A stretch of DNA of 64,000 nucleotides. It comes from Acanthornis magna. Taxonomy: Eukaryota; Chordata; Aves; Passeriformes; Acanthizidae. The translations under genes and the position numbers were made by a program. Where the stretch lies: contig JAWUZG010000005.1 of NCBI GenBank assembly GCA_036785705.1, forward strand, positions 2,666,001-2,730,000. The letters run 5' to 3'. Numbering within the stretch: position 1 is the stretch's first letter; every line of letters begins with the position of its first letter. The notes beneath the pieces were generated by a model. That model was given only the letters and a program-made list of their open reading frames with translations. It was not told where the DNA came from and ran no database searches. Below, piece by piece: positions 12,266-24,700 of this stretch.

Positions 12266-14870
12266 GTAAGTTTTTCGTTTTCTGGGGTTTTTTTTCTTCC
12301 TCTTCTGAGGCATCTTTTGGAAGACCATGTCATTTGCCACTGTCTGTCTACAGAGCACAGACTGACTTCCTGACACTGGAATTTACATTGTTTAAGATCA
12401 GGTGGTGAGTTTTTCAGAATCTTGGAAGAATTTCAAGTCATGTTTCAGGTTTCACTGCTAACAAACTTGAAACAAAAGTGTTTTCAAACAGTCTTTGCTT
12501 TCTGTCAGCATTAGTCATGAGATCCCCCCATGAGGGTGGGAATCTAGAGAAATATGTGTTTTGGATTTTTATTAGAATTTGTATATCTAGAGGCAGAAGA
12601 ATAGCAGAATCTATTTTTAATTGACCTTAATATCATGTTTTGGCCAGCATCTGCTCACTTACATGATTGCAGGTGATCTGGATTTGTGCCGTACCTTCAG
12701 CAGGGCAAGTGAGCACAGAGCTTGTGCAGATTAACCCGTGCAGATACCTGCGTAGCTTTCCATCCGTCATAGTGTAAGAGATTTAGCTTTTACAAAGTGT
12801 GTAGTTCTCATCTGAAACTTCCTTGTGGCAGATGTTCTTCTCCCAAAGTGCATTTTTTCTGCCCCTCCCTCCCCCTCAAAAAAATCTCTCCATGATCTTT
12901 ATAAAAAATAATGAACAAAGGATGTGAGCTTTGTCTGTGGGGGACTGAATATGATGCTTGGCGTACAGAGTGTTGATTTTCCTGGGGAAAAATACAAGCT
13001 ACTACTCCCTCTCCTGGCCTCACAGGGGAAATATATGGAATTGTCAAAAGGGGGCATTCTTGCTTTTTCAGACAAATGAAAAATAAGTCATAAAATAAGT
13101 GTATAGTTAGACCTGTCATTTAAGTAGAGTAGAAATTGCTCAAGCTGAAAGTCTTTAGCCAAAGCAAATATAACAGATGGAATATTAAATATCAGAAGTG
13201 ATTTGCAGACTAATTTAATCCCTTACTTTGTGGACAGAGGTTTTATCTGTTTCACCTAAGGTTTACCCAAAGCTTTTGTTAATTGATGAAAATTCCCACT
13301 GCAGTTACGCGTGCCCTGTCTGTGTCTAAAAATACGTATCCCCTCCCATTGTCATTAAACTCTCAAAGAATAATCTCTATACCTGTGAAAATACAAATGT
13401 AACAAAGTCCTGTCAGTCTGTTTAAGGATTTTCTGCAACTGATTTTGTACTTTGATCTGGAATATGTAGATTTTCCAAGTAATAGTTGAACTATTGAAGA
13501 AGTGTATTCTTATAAAAACCTCTTGAAAGGCCAAATCCTTATATGTAAAACCAATCTGGTTGTACCTCTGGAAACTGAGAAGTTATTGATGCCCTGGGTA
13601 GTCCTTGATCATGGAAACAAAAGCAAATCCAGGACTGACTCTGCAAATAGAGAATGATTTTGGTTTTAAGCTTCTGTGTTAAGAGATGTCATCAAAGATG
13701 TTCACTTCCAAGTTTCCCAGAGCACTCATGGGTTAAATCTGTTAACAAACAAGTTCAAGCTGGTGCTAATAATTTCTGTTTGCAACCAAATTTTACTCTG
13801 CTCTTAGGTATTTCTAATGGTTTTATTTGCTTTAGTGTTGTGGTCCTTATGATTAGGTCAAGTCTTTGTATACATGGTAATTAATATGTTTTACCTTTAA
13901 TATTCTGGATCAGCTAGGGGAAAGCAAACATATGATCTGCAATAAAAAAGTCACATATGAAGATATTTTTTTCCCTCTTGCCTAAGGAATAATTTTCTTT
14001 GTTTTTCAGCTTATCTAATAATATCTGTAATTCAGCTTATCTAGCTAATGTAAATAAGAATTATTTCTTCCCTAAGATTATAACATATTTTAATCACTGT
14101 ATTTTAAAAAGATGCTACTTCTCTGCCAAGACTCTGTTTTTCACCCCTCAACATCTAATTTAAGTGTAGTGGAGTGTTAGGATTGGGATAAAGGTGTTTC
14201 TCATGCTAAAAGGTATAATCAGAAGACACCAGGACAACAAGGAGGTTAAGGAGCCAGATCTTTTAAAGCATGTAACTGTAGAGAGGGCCATAAAATAGTT
14301 TAGTTTTAGAACAGACAGCAAATTTCAATGATCATTCTACACTACCCATCACCTTCTGTAGTCATTTATACTTGCGGGAAGTGGGTGCAAGGCACTACCT
14401 GATACTCCTCACTCAGATTTATAAGCAATCTCTGAGCTGCAGAGGAATAGACAGTGTTTACACTGACAGTTTTCTCCTGGTAATGGAAGAAAAGCACTGG
14501 CCCCAAGCGCTCGCTTCTGAGCTCCTCATATCTCTACTTAGCCAGGGTGGGAGGTTAATTTGGAGTTAACTGCGCCAAATACTCGAGTTTGTTACGCTTT
14601 AAACTGCTAATGTAGACATCCTCGTACAGGGACCTGGCTATGTGGAAAAGATTAAGTTGAAATGAACTGGAGGTACAGAACAAAGTGCTGACAGAAAAGC
14701 AGTTGTAGGCATAAGGAAGAAATCTAAGTGTACTCTGTACTCATCATCAACTCAAAAATAAAACATGAGCAAAGAATTTCAATTAATCCACTATGCAAAA
14801 CAATAAAATTAAAAGGTTGAAAGGTGGACACAAAACAGGCAAGATGATCAATCTGCTCCTTGATTAAGTG
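12266..14870. other. AT-rich tract, no gene seen
   Basis: Nothing recognisable. Frames are short, there is no repeat family I know, and there is no strong exon-like segment. It may be intron if the exon candidates on either side are real. Confidence 0.55.
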
Positions 14871-14873
14871 ACT

Positions 14874-15161
14874 GAATATATGGAATATATACTATATGGA
14901 ATGAATACTGTATATATACACTATACTATGGAATGAATATACTATATATATATACTATATATGCACACACACTATATATATACATATACACTATATATAT
15001 GCACACTATATATACTCTATATATACAATATATAATATATATATAGTATATATCTATATATACTATATGGAATGAATACTATATATATACACTATGGAAT
15101 GAATACTCTGTATATATATACTATACTATGGAATGAATATACTATATATATATATATTTTG
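14874..15161 (+). repeat. AT-rich minisatellite
   Basis: An array built of (TA)n stretches interspersed with the core TATGGAATGAATA, which recurs at 14895, 14927, 15066, 15094 and 15127. The segments near 14895-14955 and 15094-15157 are near-identical long copies, so the array grew by duplication of a larger composite unit. Such AT arrays are unstable and can extrude hairpins. Confidence 0.88.
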
Positions 15162-16948
15162 GGATTGTGCCTGCAAAGATATTCTTCCCCTGCATGTACT
15201 GTGACCAGTTTTAGGATTGCTGACCGTGTGTGTGTGCATAGCTCTTCCATTTCATCCTGTTTTGTACTACTTTGCACCAAGTACAGCTCCTGAGAATTGA
15301 CTACAGCAGGACTTAAAAATGCAGATTGCCATTCTGCTTTGGCTCAGATAATGCCCAGATGTGTGCTTTGAGCATGTTTTTTTTTTTACTTCAAGTTAGT
15401 AGGTCTCCTAAGATAAGTGATAAGTTATTACTATGATTTTTTATTCGGAATCTATTATTAGTGTTCTTTTGGACGACTAAATGCTTTGGTTTTACTTGTT
15501 TATTGGTATGTTTGTGCAGATATGAGGGGGAGTGAGATATGTAGCTATAAAAAACCCTGAAACAACCAAACAAAAACCAGCTATAGATTATCTTCATGTG
15601 CCATGAAATAGAATTCAGATAATAGATTACTTATAGGCTGCCCCAAAAATGTTTGTGTGATAATAAATTAAAGTATTCTCAAAGAGAAGACTTGCTGTTG
15701 CAAGTCAGACCTGATTTCAAAATGCAGAGGAGGAGGGAAGGAACTTGCAGTGGCTGTAGGGAGGTATCAAGTAAAGAAGGCCACAAGCTATGAGGGTAAA
15801 GGGCCATACAAACAGCCAGGAATAATCATTTGCGGAGTAACATGGAGAAAGTTCTAAATCCCGGAGTTCTGCTAGCAATGATAAATTCAAGCAATGAAAG
15901 TTATTTTAACAATACTATTATTACACAGTGAAATATTTATATTCTTCCTAACATTCCTCAAATTGTTGGGGAAGGAAAACCCAATCAAACCAAACCCTAG
16001 CAGAAACCTGGTGATCAGAATCATGAGAAGTATCTAAAAGTTCTGCTATTTACAGCCATAGGAAGGATGTAACAGCAACAGGGTGTTGCGTAAGTGCAGG
16101 GATTGAACTCCTGAGAGGAGCAAGCTTAGGTGGACATGAAATAAATAATCAAAGGACTTTCTATTGCACCAGCCTGACCCACTAAAATGGCTCAATTAGA
16201 AGCTAAGCCTGCCCAGCTCATGTTTAACCAAATGGATTTTGAGAACTCAGTGTTGCATGTGATGGGTCCTTTAACTGACTGCAGAGTAAAGTTGTCAGAA
16301 TCACAGTTGTTTCTGTGTTATGTCAACACAGTGCTCGGGCTAATCCACATGAGGGACACAATTATGATTCCTTTAAGAAATTAATGAGTTCTCTGTCTGT
16401 CCAGTTTTAGAGGAAACTGGATACACACCACTCTAACATTTTCCTGTTTTAACTTGAGCCAATGATGAACTCGTTAAGGCTCTTTTCAGCTTGTGGTAAT
16501 TTTGAGGTTCCAAAAGAAGCTTCAGATACCTGGTTCTTATTACCTCTTAATGCCTCTTTGGAATACAAGGGTTAACTTTTCTCAGCAGTGCAATGGACTT
16601 CAGTTTAAGTAAGAATCAGCATGGGAGGTTTCAATACTAAATTAGAACTTGATTCTGTACAGAGGTCAAATTTGGTACCAAAACTGTCAAGATTTGCATG
16701 TTAATTTGGCTGTGAATTTCCACATGGGCTGCTGGATATCCTTCATTTGAAACCATGGTTTTGTAGACTTTGATTTTGTTTAAAGGGGAAGGAAAAAACC
16801 AAAATCCTTGAGAGGGTAATCCAGGGAGCTCTGAAACCAGTCTTTGAGCTTGTCCCCACAATAAATGTAGCACAAAACTTTATGAAGACAAAATTTTATT
16901 AGGAGAATTGAGAGATTAGGCTGATCTGTTCTTCAAACTCCCCCACAG
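15162..16948. other. Unannotated tract
   Basis: Mixed-composition DNA with no supported exon, RNA gene or transposon. It ends in the polypyrimidine and acceptor sequence of the exon candidate at 16949. Confidence 0.5.
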
Positions 16949-17015
16949 AAACTACTCATCTGATTTCACAAGATGAACAGAAGCAAAAACTTCATGATCA
17001 AGAGTCTACTTGCAG
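16949..17015 (+). other. Candidate internal exon
   Basis: A 67-bp segment lies between a good acceptor (pyrimidine-rich CTTCAAACTCCCCCACAG) and a consensus donor (TGCAG followed by GTAAGAG). One frame is open throughout, using two bases of a split codon at each end, and reads TTHLISQDEQKQKLHDQEST, a hydrophilic, coil-like peptide. A second reading uses the ATG at 16973 to give MNRSKNFMIKSLLA up to the donor. I do not recognise the protein. Joined to 12225-12265, the first frame stays open for 31 codons after a TAG but lacks an ATG. It may be a coding exon, a 5' untranslated exon with a short upstream frame, or chance. Confidence 0.35.
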
Positions 17016-18553
17016 GTAAGAGCAAAACTCCAAAGGATTCTTGGCATTTGGGAAAACGTGAACCAAATTCTGGAACTCTTGGCTTAGCTTTGTCTTCAAA
17101 TATTGTATTAAGAAATAAGCACAGGAATGCTTTTGGAGCTAGCGCAGGGTGGGAAGAATAGGTAAGTCAGAGCAGAATGATAAATAATGTGTTGGTCTCT
17201 GAGGGGAGAGGTGTCATCTTGTTTCTGACACACTGTCAAGAAGATGTTTTACTGATTTGACTCTCTGTGTTGAAGAACACACTGCAGTTACTTAGTAAGT
17301 GGTTTTATAGGGAATCTCACCCATGTTACAATAAACGGAGCTCAAAGATAACATGTCTTTTATGCTTTTATGCTTTTTGGATGATAACTGTGAAAAATTA
17401 CCTAGGGAGGGTTAGCAAGCTGCACCTGTGGCCATTTTCTCATGACCCTTGAGTGATAAAGTTTACTATCTTGGATCATGATGTGTTGTCAAATGACAGG
17501 TTTGCCTGTCTGGCCAACGAAAAGTAATTGAGGAGTGTTACGGTTTTACAATCCAGGTTTCGCCAAATTTGTAGCTTTTTGAGCTGTTAGACCTGAACAA
17601 AATAGGTCAATGTTGACAGAATAAGGTTGGCTCTCACTTTTCTTCAGTTTTTGACTACTTCTTTGTGTGGACTTCGTACCTGAAAGCTTCATATAGGAAG
17701 CATGTAGTTTTCTGGAAGTATTGCTGTTATAATTTAACTAACAGCTTGAGTTAGGTTTTCTTGGTGTTATGGTACAGTATTTTTTTGGTCACTGTTCTAA
17801 AATCTGTGTCTGGAATCCCAGATCTGCATGAATTTGAACAAGTAATTTGAGAGGCTTCTGTAAGTGGGGAATCGGGAAATCCCTACCAGCTGGAACCACT
17901 TAATAGTGGAAGCTTTGCTGACCTGAGGTTAGCTGTCCACAAGCCATTTATTTTTGTAGGTTTGGGGCCAAGACATGGAGCAGCAAAATTGCTTCTCTTG
18001 CTCTATTTCTCACACCCTCCCCTTCAGTAGTGGTTTCATCTGTCGCACCCATGTTGTGTCCTGAAAAATAGCAATTTTTGGTAATTGGAACAAAAAGCCC
18101 AAAAACCTCCACACAGATGTGTTTTGTGTGGTGATTTTTTTTTTAAATACTCTTTTGTCTCAGGACAGAAATAACTGTGTAAACAGATCCTTATGGCTGA
18201 GATTTTCTGTAGCTGTTCAATACCTGCTGACTCTGTGACTATTTTTAGTCACTATATACATTAAACATTACTATATTTAGGTAGCTTCCTCAGATACCTT
18301 CATCTGCATGAAATGTTCTATCTTGCCACTTGAAGTTTGTGTAAGTCAAATAATAAATATATAACAAAGTATAAAATCAGGATGCTCTACATGCATTACA
18401 CTTTTCCAGGTAAGCTATGCCCCGAAAGAGGAAACAGTAAAGATAAAAAGGCTGTTTTGGCTACAAATGACTTATTTAAAGACCTGTAGGGAAAGAGACT
18501 TAACGCTGACCCCAAGCACAAAATGATACTTATGTGGTGGTGCTCTGTTTCAG

Positions 18554-18778
18554 GGACACACTTTGGTAAATAGATTTCACTGTGACCTCAGAGCAACAAA
18601 AGCACTGGAAATCCTGGACTTCCATGTACTGGAGAAAAGAGATCTGTATTTGTGCTACAGTAGTAAGATAGTTCATGATCCAAATATGAAGGGTGAAAAA
18701 AAGCTTTTCTTTGAGGTGTTGGATGAACTGAAAGACCCCAAGATGAAAATGTTTTTCAGGTTAGATGATGAGGTGTAA
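18554..18778 (+). other. Candidate 3' terminal exon with open frame
   Basis: After a good acceptor (GTGCTCTGTTTCAG ending at 18553), a single frame runs 74 codons to a TAA. The predicted peptide is rich in charged and hydrophobic residues, including stretches such as KALEILDFHVLEKRD and FEVLDELKDPKMKMFFRLDD. There is no ATG before the middle, so it would need an upstream exon. Joined to 16949-17015, the frames do not agree except in a reading of the first exon that has stops. I do not recognise a family. A frame of this length is not rare by chance in AT-rich DNA, and the support is mainly the acceptor plus a protein-like composition. Confidence 0.25.
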
Positions 18779-21700
18779 TGGTGGTAGCACAGCTCAGATG
18801 AGACTGGTGTTCAATATGCATAAAACAGTAGAAAAGGTGTTAAATGAGCTGGAAAAATTAGGAATGATGGAACCACTGTGGTGACCAAATGCTTTTCCTT
18901 TGCATGAAGTGGCTGAACTCCTTGGTATGGAGTCTGTGTACATATGTTAAAGGTAAACGGAGCAATTAGGATATCATAGGAATTTTGAACCAAAATTCCA
19001 AAGTAAACAAAGTGCTTAAATATATGCAAGAAATGAAAATATTGTTATATTAGCACTGGTCTTCAGCTGATCACATACTAGATTGAAGCAGCTTTGTAAA
19101 GGAAAACACTTGTGGGGGGAAAGTATGTAATCAACAAAGTTTAAGCTTATACCTTGTGATTGAATGTTTTAGTGTGAAAAAAATGAAAGGTAGATTTTTT
19201 TAAAAAAATGTTTTGCCGCGTTAGGGAAGTACTTTTTTTTTCTACTTATGTTTGATATTAAGAAAAGGTTTTTATAGGGTTCTAAGGTATACTTTTTCCA
19301 GCCTGGAGTTATCATGGATTTTCTCAAATTAAAAAACTCCACAATCAAACAACAAAAAGATCCCAACTTGAAGCAACTCTGAGGGATTTGCTAGCTTATT
19401 ATTTTGCCCTGAGGCAGGATCAATTTTACCTGTTATTCAAGACAGAAATTTGTCTGGCTTCCCGTTAAAAGCCATTATGATAAAGACTGAGTCGTCCTGC
19501 TTTCCTCTGTTCATGTTTGATTATTTTTACCTGGTGTTTTGTCTTCTCTGTGTAGAATAAGTAGTGAGTCTTCGCAGCAGCCTTTTGCGTAGTCAAAGGC
19601 TATTACAGTGTCCCCTGAAATGAGCTTTGTTACATGAAACAAATTCCCTAAGAGCAGTCAATATAGCACAAATACAAAAATATAATGTAGGAAAGACAAG
19701 GATGACACTTGAAGCCAAACCCAAGTGTGGAAATACTCACCCTGTTTGTTTCTCATATCTTTGCTTCTTGATGCAAGTGTTTTTCCTTCTAAATGTCACC
19801 TTAAATGACAGAAATAATTTTGTGGCATTGTAGTTCTCTCTCTATAGTTAAAGGGTTCAGCTTCTCCATAATGTGGGGAGTTATTCCCAGTTTGTAGCAA
19901 GTGGCTCTTTGCTGTGGTCTGCAGTGGACAGGGCACAATCCTACAAGCATTCCACTTCCACGTTGTGGAGGGGAGGGGTTGGATAAGTTGTTTCATGAGC
20001 TACTCTGTCAAATAGCCTGAGAGACACCTTGCCTCCCATAAGACTTCCACATCTGAATCTCATCTATCAAAGGAAAGTCTGATATTTTCTAGGATGCCAC
20101 AATTTGTGGAAATGAATGAGCTTAATTAAGCTCATGGGAAGTTCTCACAAATGGCTAGAGATAAATATCAAATGGGGTCAATACACTGTCATGAGACTTT
20201 TGGCTTGTTACTGGATGTTCCCATCCCTTTGGGATGGCCTAGAGGGCAAGGACTTCTGAGAAGATTGGGGTCGGCCATGATTAAAGCTATATTTAGAAAC
20301 TTTTTTAATTGCATAGACTTCAGGCGCATTAGAGCTGGCTGTTTTTTTTTTTTTTTAATGGAACAGTTTTCTGTTAGAAAATGCAGTTTAGTGGAAATTG
20401 GAGTGTTCCACGGGACTGTGTCAATCTGATCACAGCTTTTGACAAGGGGAAGGGGAAAATTAACTCAATTTGTCAGTGCTTTACTAATATGAGTGTGTCG
20501 TTTGGACAATGTGTGCCTTATTGAACAGTTTGACATGTTTAATGTTGGAACTCAAAGCAGAGTAATTGTACTCCTTTACCAAGATACCAGTTTGCATATA
20601 TGATAACTATTATCTTCTACACAATAATTTGGTGATGATAAATCATATTAAAATGGAATGTGTGGGTAGACACACAACTTTTCCTGAGTGTCACTGCCAC
20701 AGAATGTTATTTATTATTCTAATAAAATAAAAATTAGGTTCTAGATTAGATTCTAATAAAAATTAGAAATGCTGGAAGTTCTTGGAAAACAGAAGTTCTC
20801 CTCAGCTTGAGGAAGAGTTGGTAGAATGAAAAAAAACCAAATTCTGATATAAATCAAATCTCTTGGTGATAAAGATATTGACTGGTCCTGCGAGTCTGGA
20901 ATGGAAGTGGTGGTCCCAGATTTTTCTGCAGGCTACATAAAACATTGGAAAGTACTCACTGAACATAAAGGGTGACCAACACAGTAAAAACCAAAGGTCT
21001 GGGAAAAAATACTGTAGGAACACAGAGATTATGTAAAATAACTTGGAAAGCCAGCCTCAGGGAGGACCTGGCCTGCAGTTCCTGATGGATGGCTGGAAAT
21101 CAGGAGCATTGAGACACAAAGGAATAACCATGAGAAAAAGCAGTATGATGGTTCTGGATGTACCCAAACATTTTTTTAATATAGATAAATGCCACCAAGA
21201 AATTCCTTTTGAGCAAATTGAACTCCTGTACTTTACAACTTGCTTGATTGTGTCCCTTGCAAAGGGCCATGGAAAAAATGTTCATTGGGGTGATGGGATC
21301 AGCTCCTGGATTTCTGTTGCAACTTGCAGGCTACTACAGTGGGTCGATTGGCAACAAATTCATTTGCACTTCTTTGCTGGGCAGAGGAAGGTGTTTGCTG
21401 CCTATCCATTTGGAGCTCACTTTAAAAGGCAGGTAAACTGCCTAAGACTAAAAACCCAAGGACCAGTTCATGATTATAGTGTTAGAAAAGGAAAGTAGAA
21501 AAACATAGCACCAGGTCTGAGGGTATCTTGCACTAGTTTCTAGTTTTAGCTTGCACTTGGCATTTCCCCTTTTTTCCTTTTTGATACTTGTTACAACCAA
21601 CAAAGGATCTCCTTGCTGGGGCTGTTTCTTGAGAAGGTTTGATTCTTGGTTGAATTGGGTGCTTGCTTTTGAATTTTACAGTGGGTTATAATTTTGGACA

Positions 21701-24700
21701 TTTGTGGTCTTGCTTCTAGCCGTTTGGTATAAGGAGTGTGCTGATGTGATATACTCAGGATGGTTTGGATCACAAGAGGATCAAAGTGCCTGCACAGGTG
21801 AAGTGCAGAGATAACCCTGCAGAGTAGATATTTCTCCCTTCATCCTTTCAGCAGCTCAGCTCCAATTTAGTTCCATATTTTGTAAACTTCCTGTAGGAAG
21901 TGTTATTTTTAGCAATACAGTATATTTTTGTTTCCCTTTCTCAGCAGCATGACTGTGTCACATTCATGCCTTGAGTACTTCAAGTAACTTGCCAGCACTG
22001 ACTAATGCCATCAAGCAGAGTTTGTGCCTCCAGAATCCCAACACAGTTTTCCAGCCTCTAGATGACACAGAACCATACTCTGGACCCACAAGTTAAAAGT
22101 CTTAAGGGGTACCAGTTATGAAGGAAAAATTTTTTGCATTACATGAGCATACAGGAGGAAATTTTTTTCTTGGTTTATTTTTCACATTAAAAAACACACA
22201 GGAAAATAATATAATACAACTTAATATATGCTGCTGTATCCCATCTTGGGGGATGAGTGTGTCATTCCATATGCTGTAGCTAAACATAAATGAACTGTTA
22301 TTAATGATTGCCATAATGTTTTCTAGCAGTTAGCTGACTGTGATTCTAGGAATTTTTTTCCACTGTGTTTTGAAGGGTTAGGTTATTTAAACTTACTATC
22401 AAATAGAATCAGATCAAAGTGAGCTAATTTTTCTTAAACACTAATCATTTTAAGGCTATTGAACTAAATATAGAGTCAGTTCATTAAATCATTAAAACAG
22501 CCTGCAATAATGCTCACAAAGTCATTATAGTGCTATTCCCCAGCCAGAGAGGTGGTGTTGCCTTAAGCACAGTTTAATCAAATTAGATGGTGGGTTATGT
22601 CCTGGGGTTTCTCCTATTGATATTCATTAAAAATACATGATTTATCACTAATCTCTGTAAGGTATATCCTACTCCTCCAAATGAATTTTGTAAATGTCAG
22701 GGGGAAGAAAACAGAATAGTTTATTGTTATAAGAATTTAAGTGCGTTGTGATCACATTTACATTTGTATAATATGTAATTTAGTGATAGATGATAATTTT
22801 AATGTGCCTTTAAAAATTCTGTCCTTAGTTAAAAAGTTAACAAAAATGGAAAACCCCCAGGAATAGTCACTTTATATTTTAGTGCTGTATAAGCATATGA
22901 ATTAACTTTAGAACTAATTATTCTGTAGATCGTCATATAGTTTCTCTTATGGATTGTCTATAAAAGTTCACTGTTTAATTTCATGTACTCCATTAGGTAC
23001 CACTTTCCATTTTTTCCTTTTCTTTGGAACACTTCAGCATAGTAACTCCTCTGTCCTTTCCTCTTCACTCTTAATTTTAAGGCTTCCCTTGTTTTAAACT
23101 GCAAGGAAACATTAATGAGAAGACCACACACAAACATTCCCCCCTGTGCTGTCACCACTATTCCTTTTTAGTGAAAATTTCTTCATTTATACAATGCTTT
23201 TTAATCTTGTAACGCTCTAAAAATGGGGTAGATTGATTATGTCTCCTAAAATCCAAACATTCAGCTGGTTAATTGTTCTTTGAGGCTCTACCACACTTCA
23301 GACCAGGATGAAACACATTTGATTAGTGATAATTTGGAATCAGTACAATCTTAATTCCTCACACTAGAATTTGCCTGAATTATCCCAACTCTGAAGTGCC
23401 CCATGGATTTCCATCATTTTTGTGTTGCTGTTATTTATCAATCTGATACCACTTGGAAGCCCAGCTGAATATTCCCAGTGATACCTCTTACTCTGAGAAT
23501 TTCTTGGTGTTGCGTTGGGTCACTTCTGTCCAGGGAAGAGCCACCTATTGAACTTGGTTATGACTCCTGCAGCGCTTTCCCAGGGTCAGGGTTTAAAAAT
23601 AATAGATTTGAGATTCCTGGGAGAAATGGATCAGATTCTCAGTGCCCTGAAAATCTCCTGTTGAATCTCAGAGTTTACCCAACACCTCCTAGCGCATGGC
23701 TTTGCTATGTGGACACAGATTAGTAAGAAACTATTTACTTGATTGCAGGGTATTAATCATGTTACCACACAATTGCTTCTTAATTGAGACTGGCTTGAAT
23801 GAAAATATAAGTTGTTGTAATTACTGAGGTGGTGTTGTAATTACTGAGAAGTTCATATAGCAACACTTGCAGTAGGAATTTGAGATGTGGTTTTAAAACC
23901 CTGTCCCGCTTGAATTTGTCAGCTGTGCCAAAAGCTCTTGTCGATTACTCTGAGGTAGATCTGAACAGATTGCTGCTGTCAGGGGTTCTGCTGTTGAGTT
24001 ACACTGGCATGTCTGAAAGAGGAGCTTAGTTTTATACCTTTTAGAAATTAAAAATGTTCTAGGTGGATAATTACTCTGCTGGACACTTGAATACCGGTGC
24101 CTTTGGGTTTGCTGGGCTGTGACTAAATGTAATTGAGTTTCTAGACCAGTTGAAGCCTCTCTAGTTGGTGCTGTTGAAGTTCCCTCCTGCACACTGCCAC
24201 AGAAGCTTGTCTCACGCTAACATGAGTAGGTTCAAGAACCTCAACCTGCAGAAAAGCTTTCATATTGGTAGCTGAACTCATCCTAGGATGTCTTACTATG
24301 GGACTTGACAAATGCCAGTTCTAGGTGCAGGGATGAGGTAATTTCCAACCACGTGTGAGTTTTTTCTCTGTCTGGGTTTTTTTCATACTGAAGTTCAGTC
24401 AGCTTTCTGAAAATTAGAGCTTTTGTTCTGCACTTTCTTGCTCTCATTTTGTGAAGGAAAGCTTGAAAACCTGCCCTAAACATAATGAGGACTGACTAAG
24501 ACTTAAAAAGCTCAGGATATACAGTCCAAGTAGAAAAGCTACTCTCTTTCCTTAACTGGCTGCTCATGTCATACTTTATAACCAAACCCCTGAGATTTTT
24601 GGAATGTGAGTTGTGATTGTTGGGTTTTTCCCGTGTCCTGGGTGGGCTAAGTGAAGGAGGCAGCCTCAGAGGTAGCTGAGTGGCACAAAAACCTTTTCTT

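Noticed and set aside
18380..18408. 29-bp exon candidate ending TTTTCCAG followed by GTAAGC
   Set aside because: The same short pyrimidine stretch serves as both exon body and acceptor-like signal, and the upstream acceptor is weak.
21043..21498. 151-codon plus-strand open frame
   Set aside because: The left end is TTG, no domain is visible, and about one frame of this length is expected by chance in 64 kb at this base composition.
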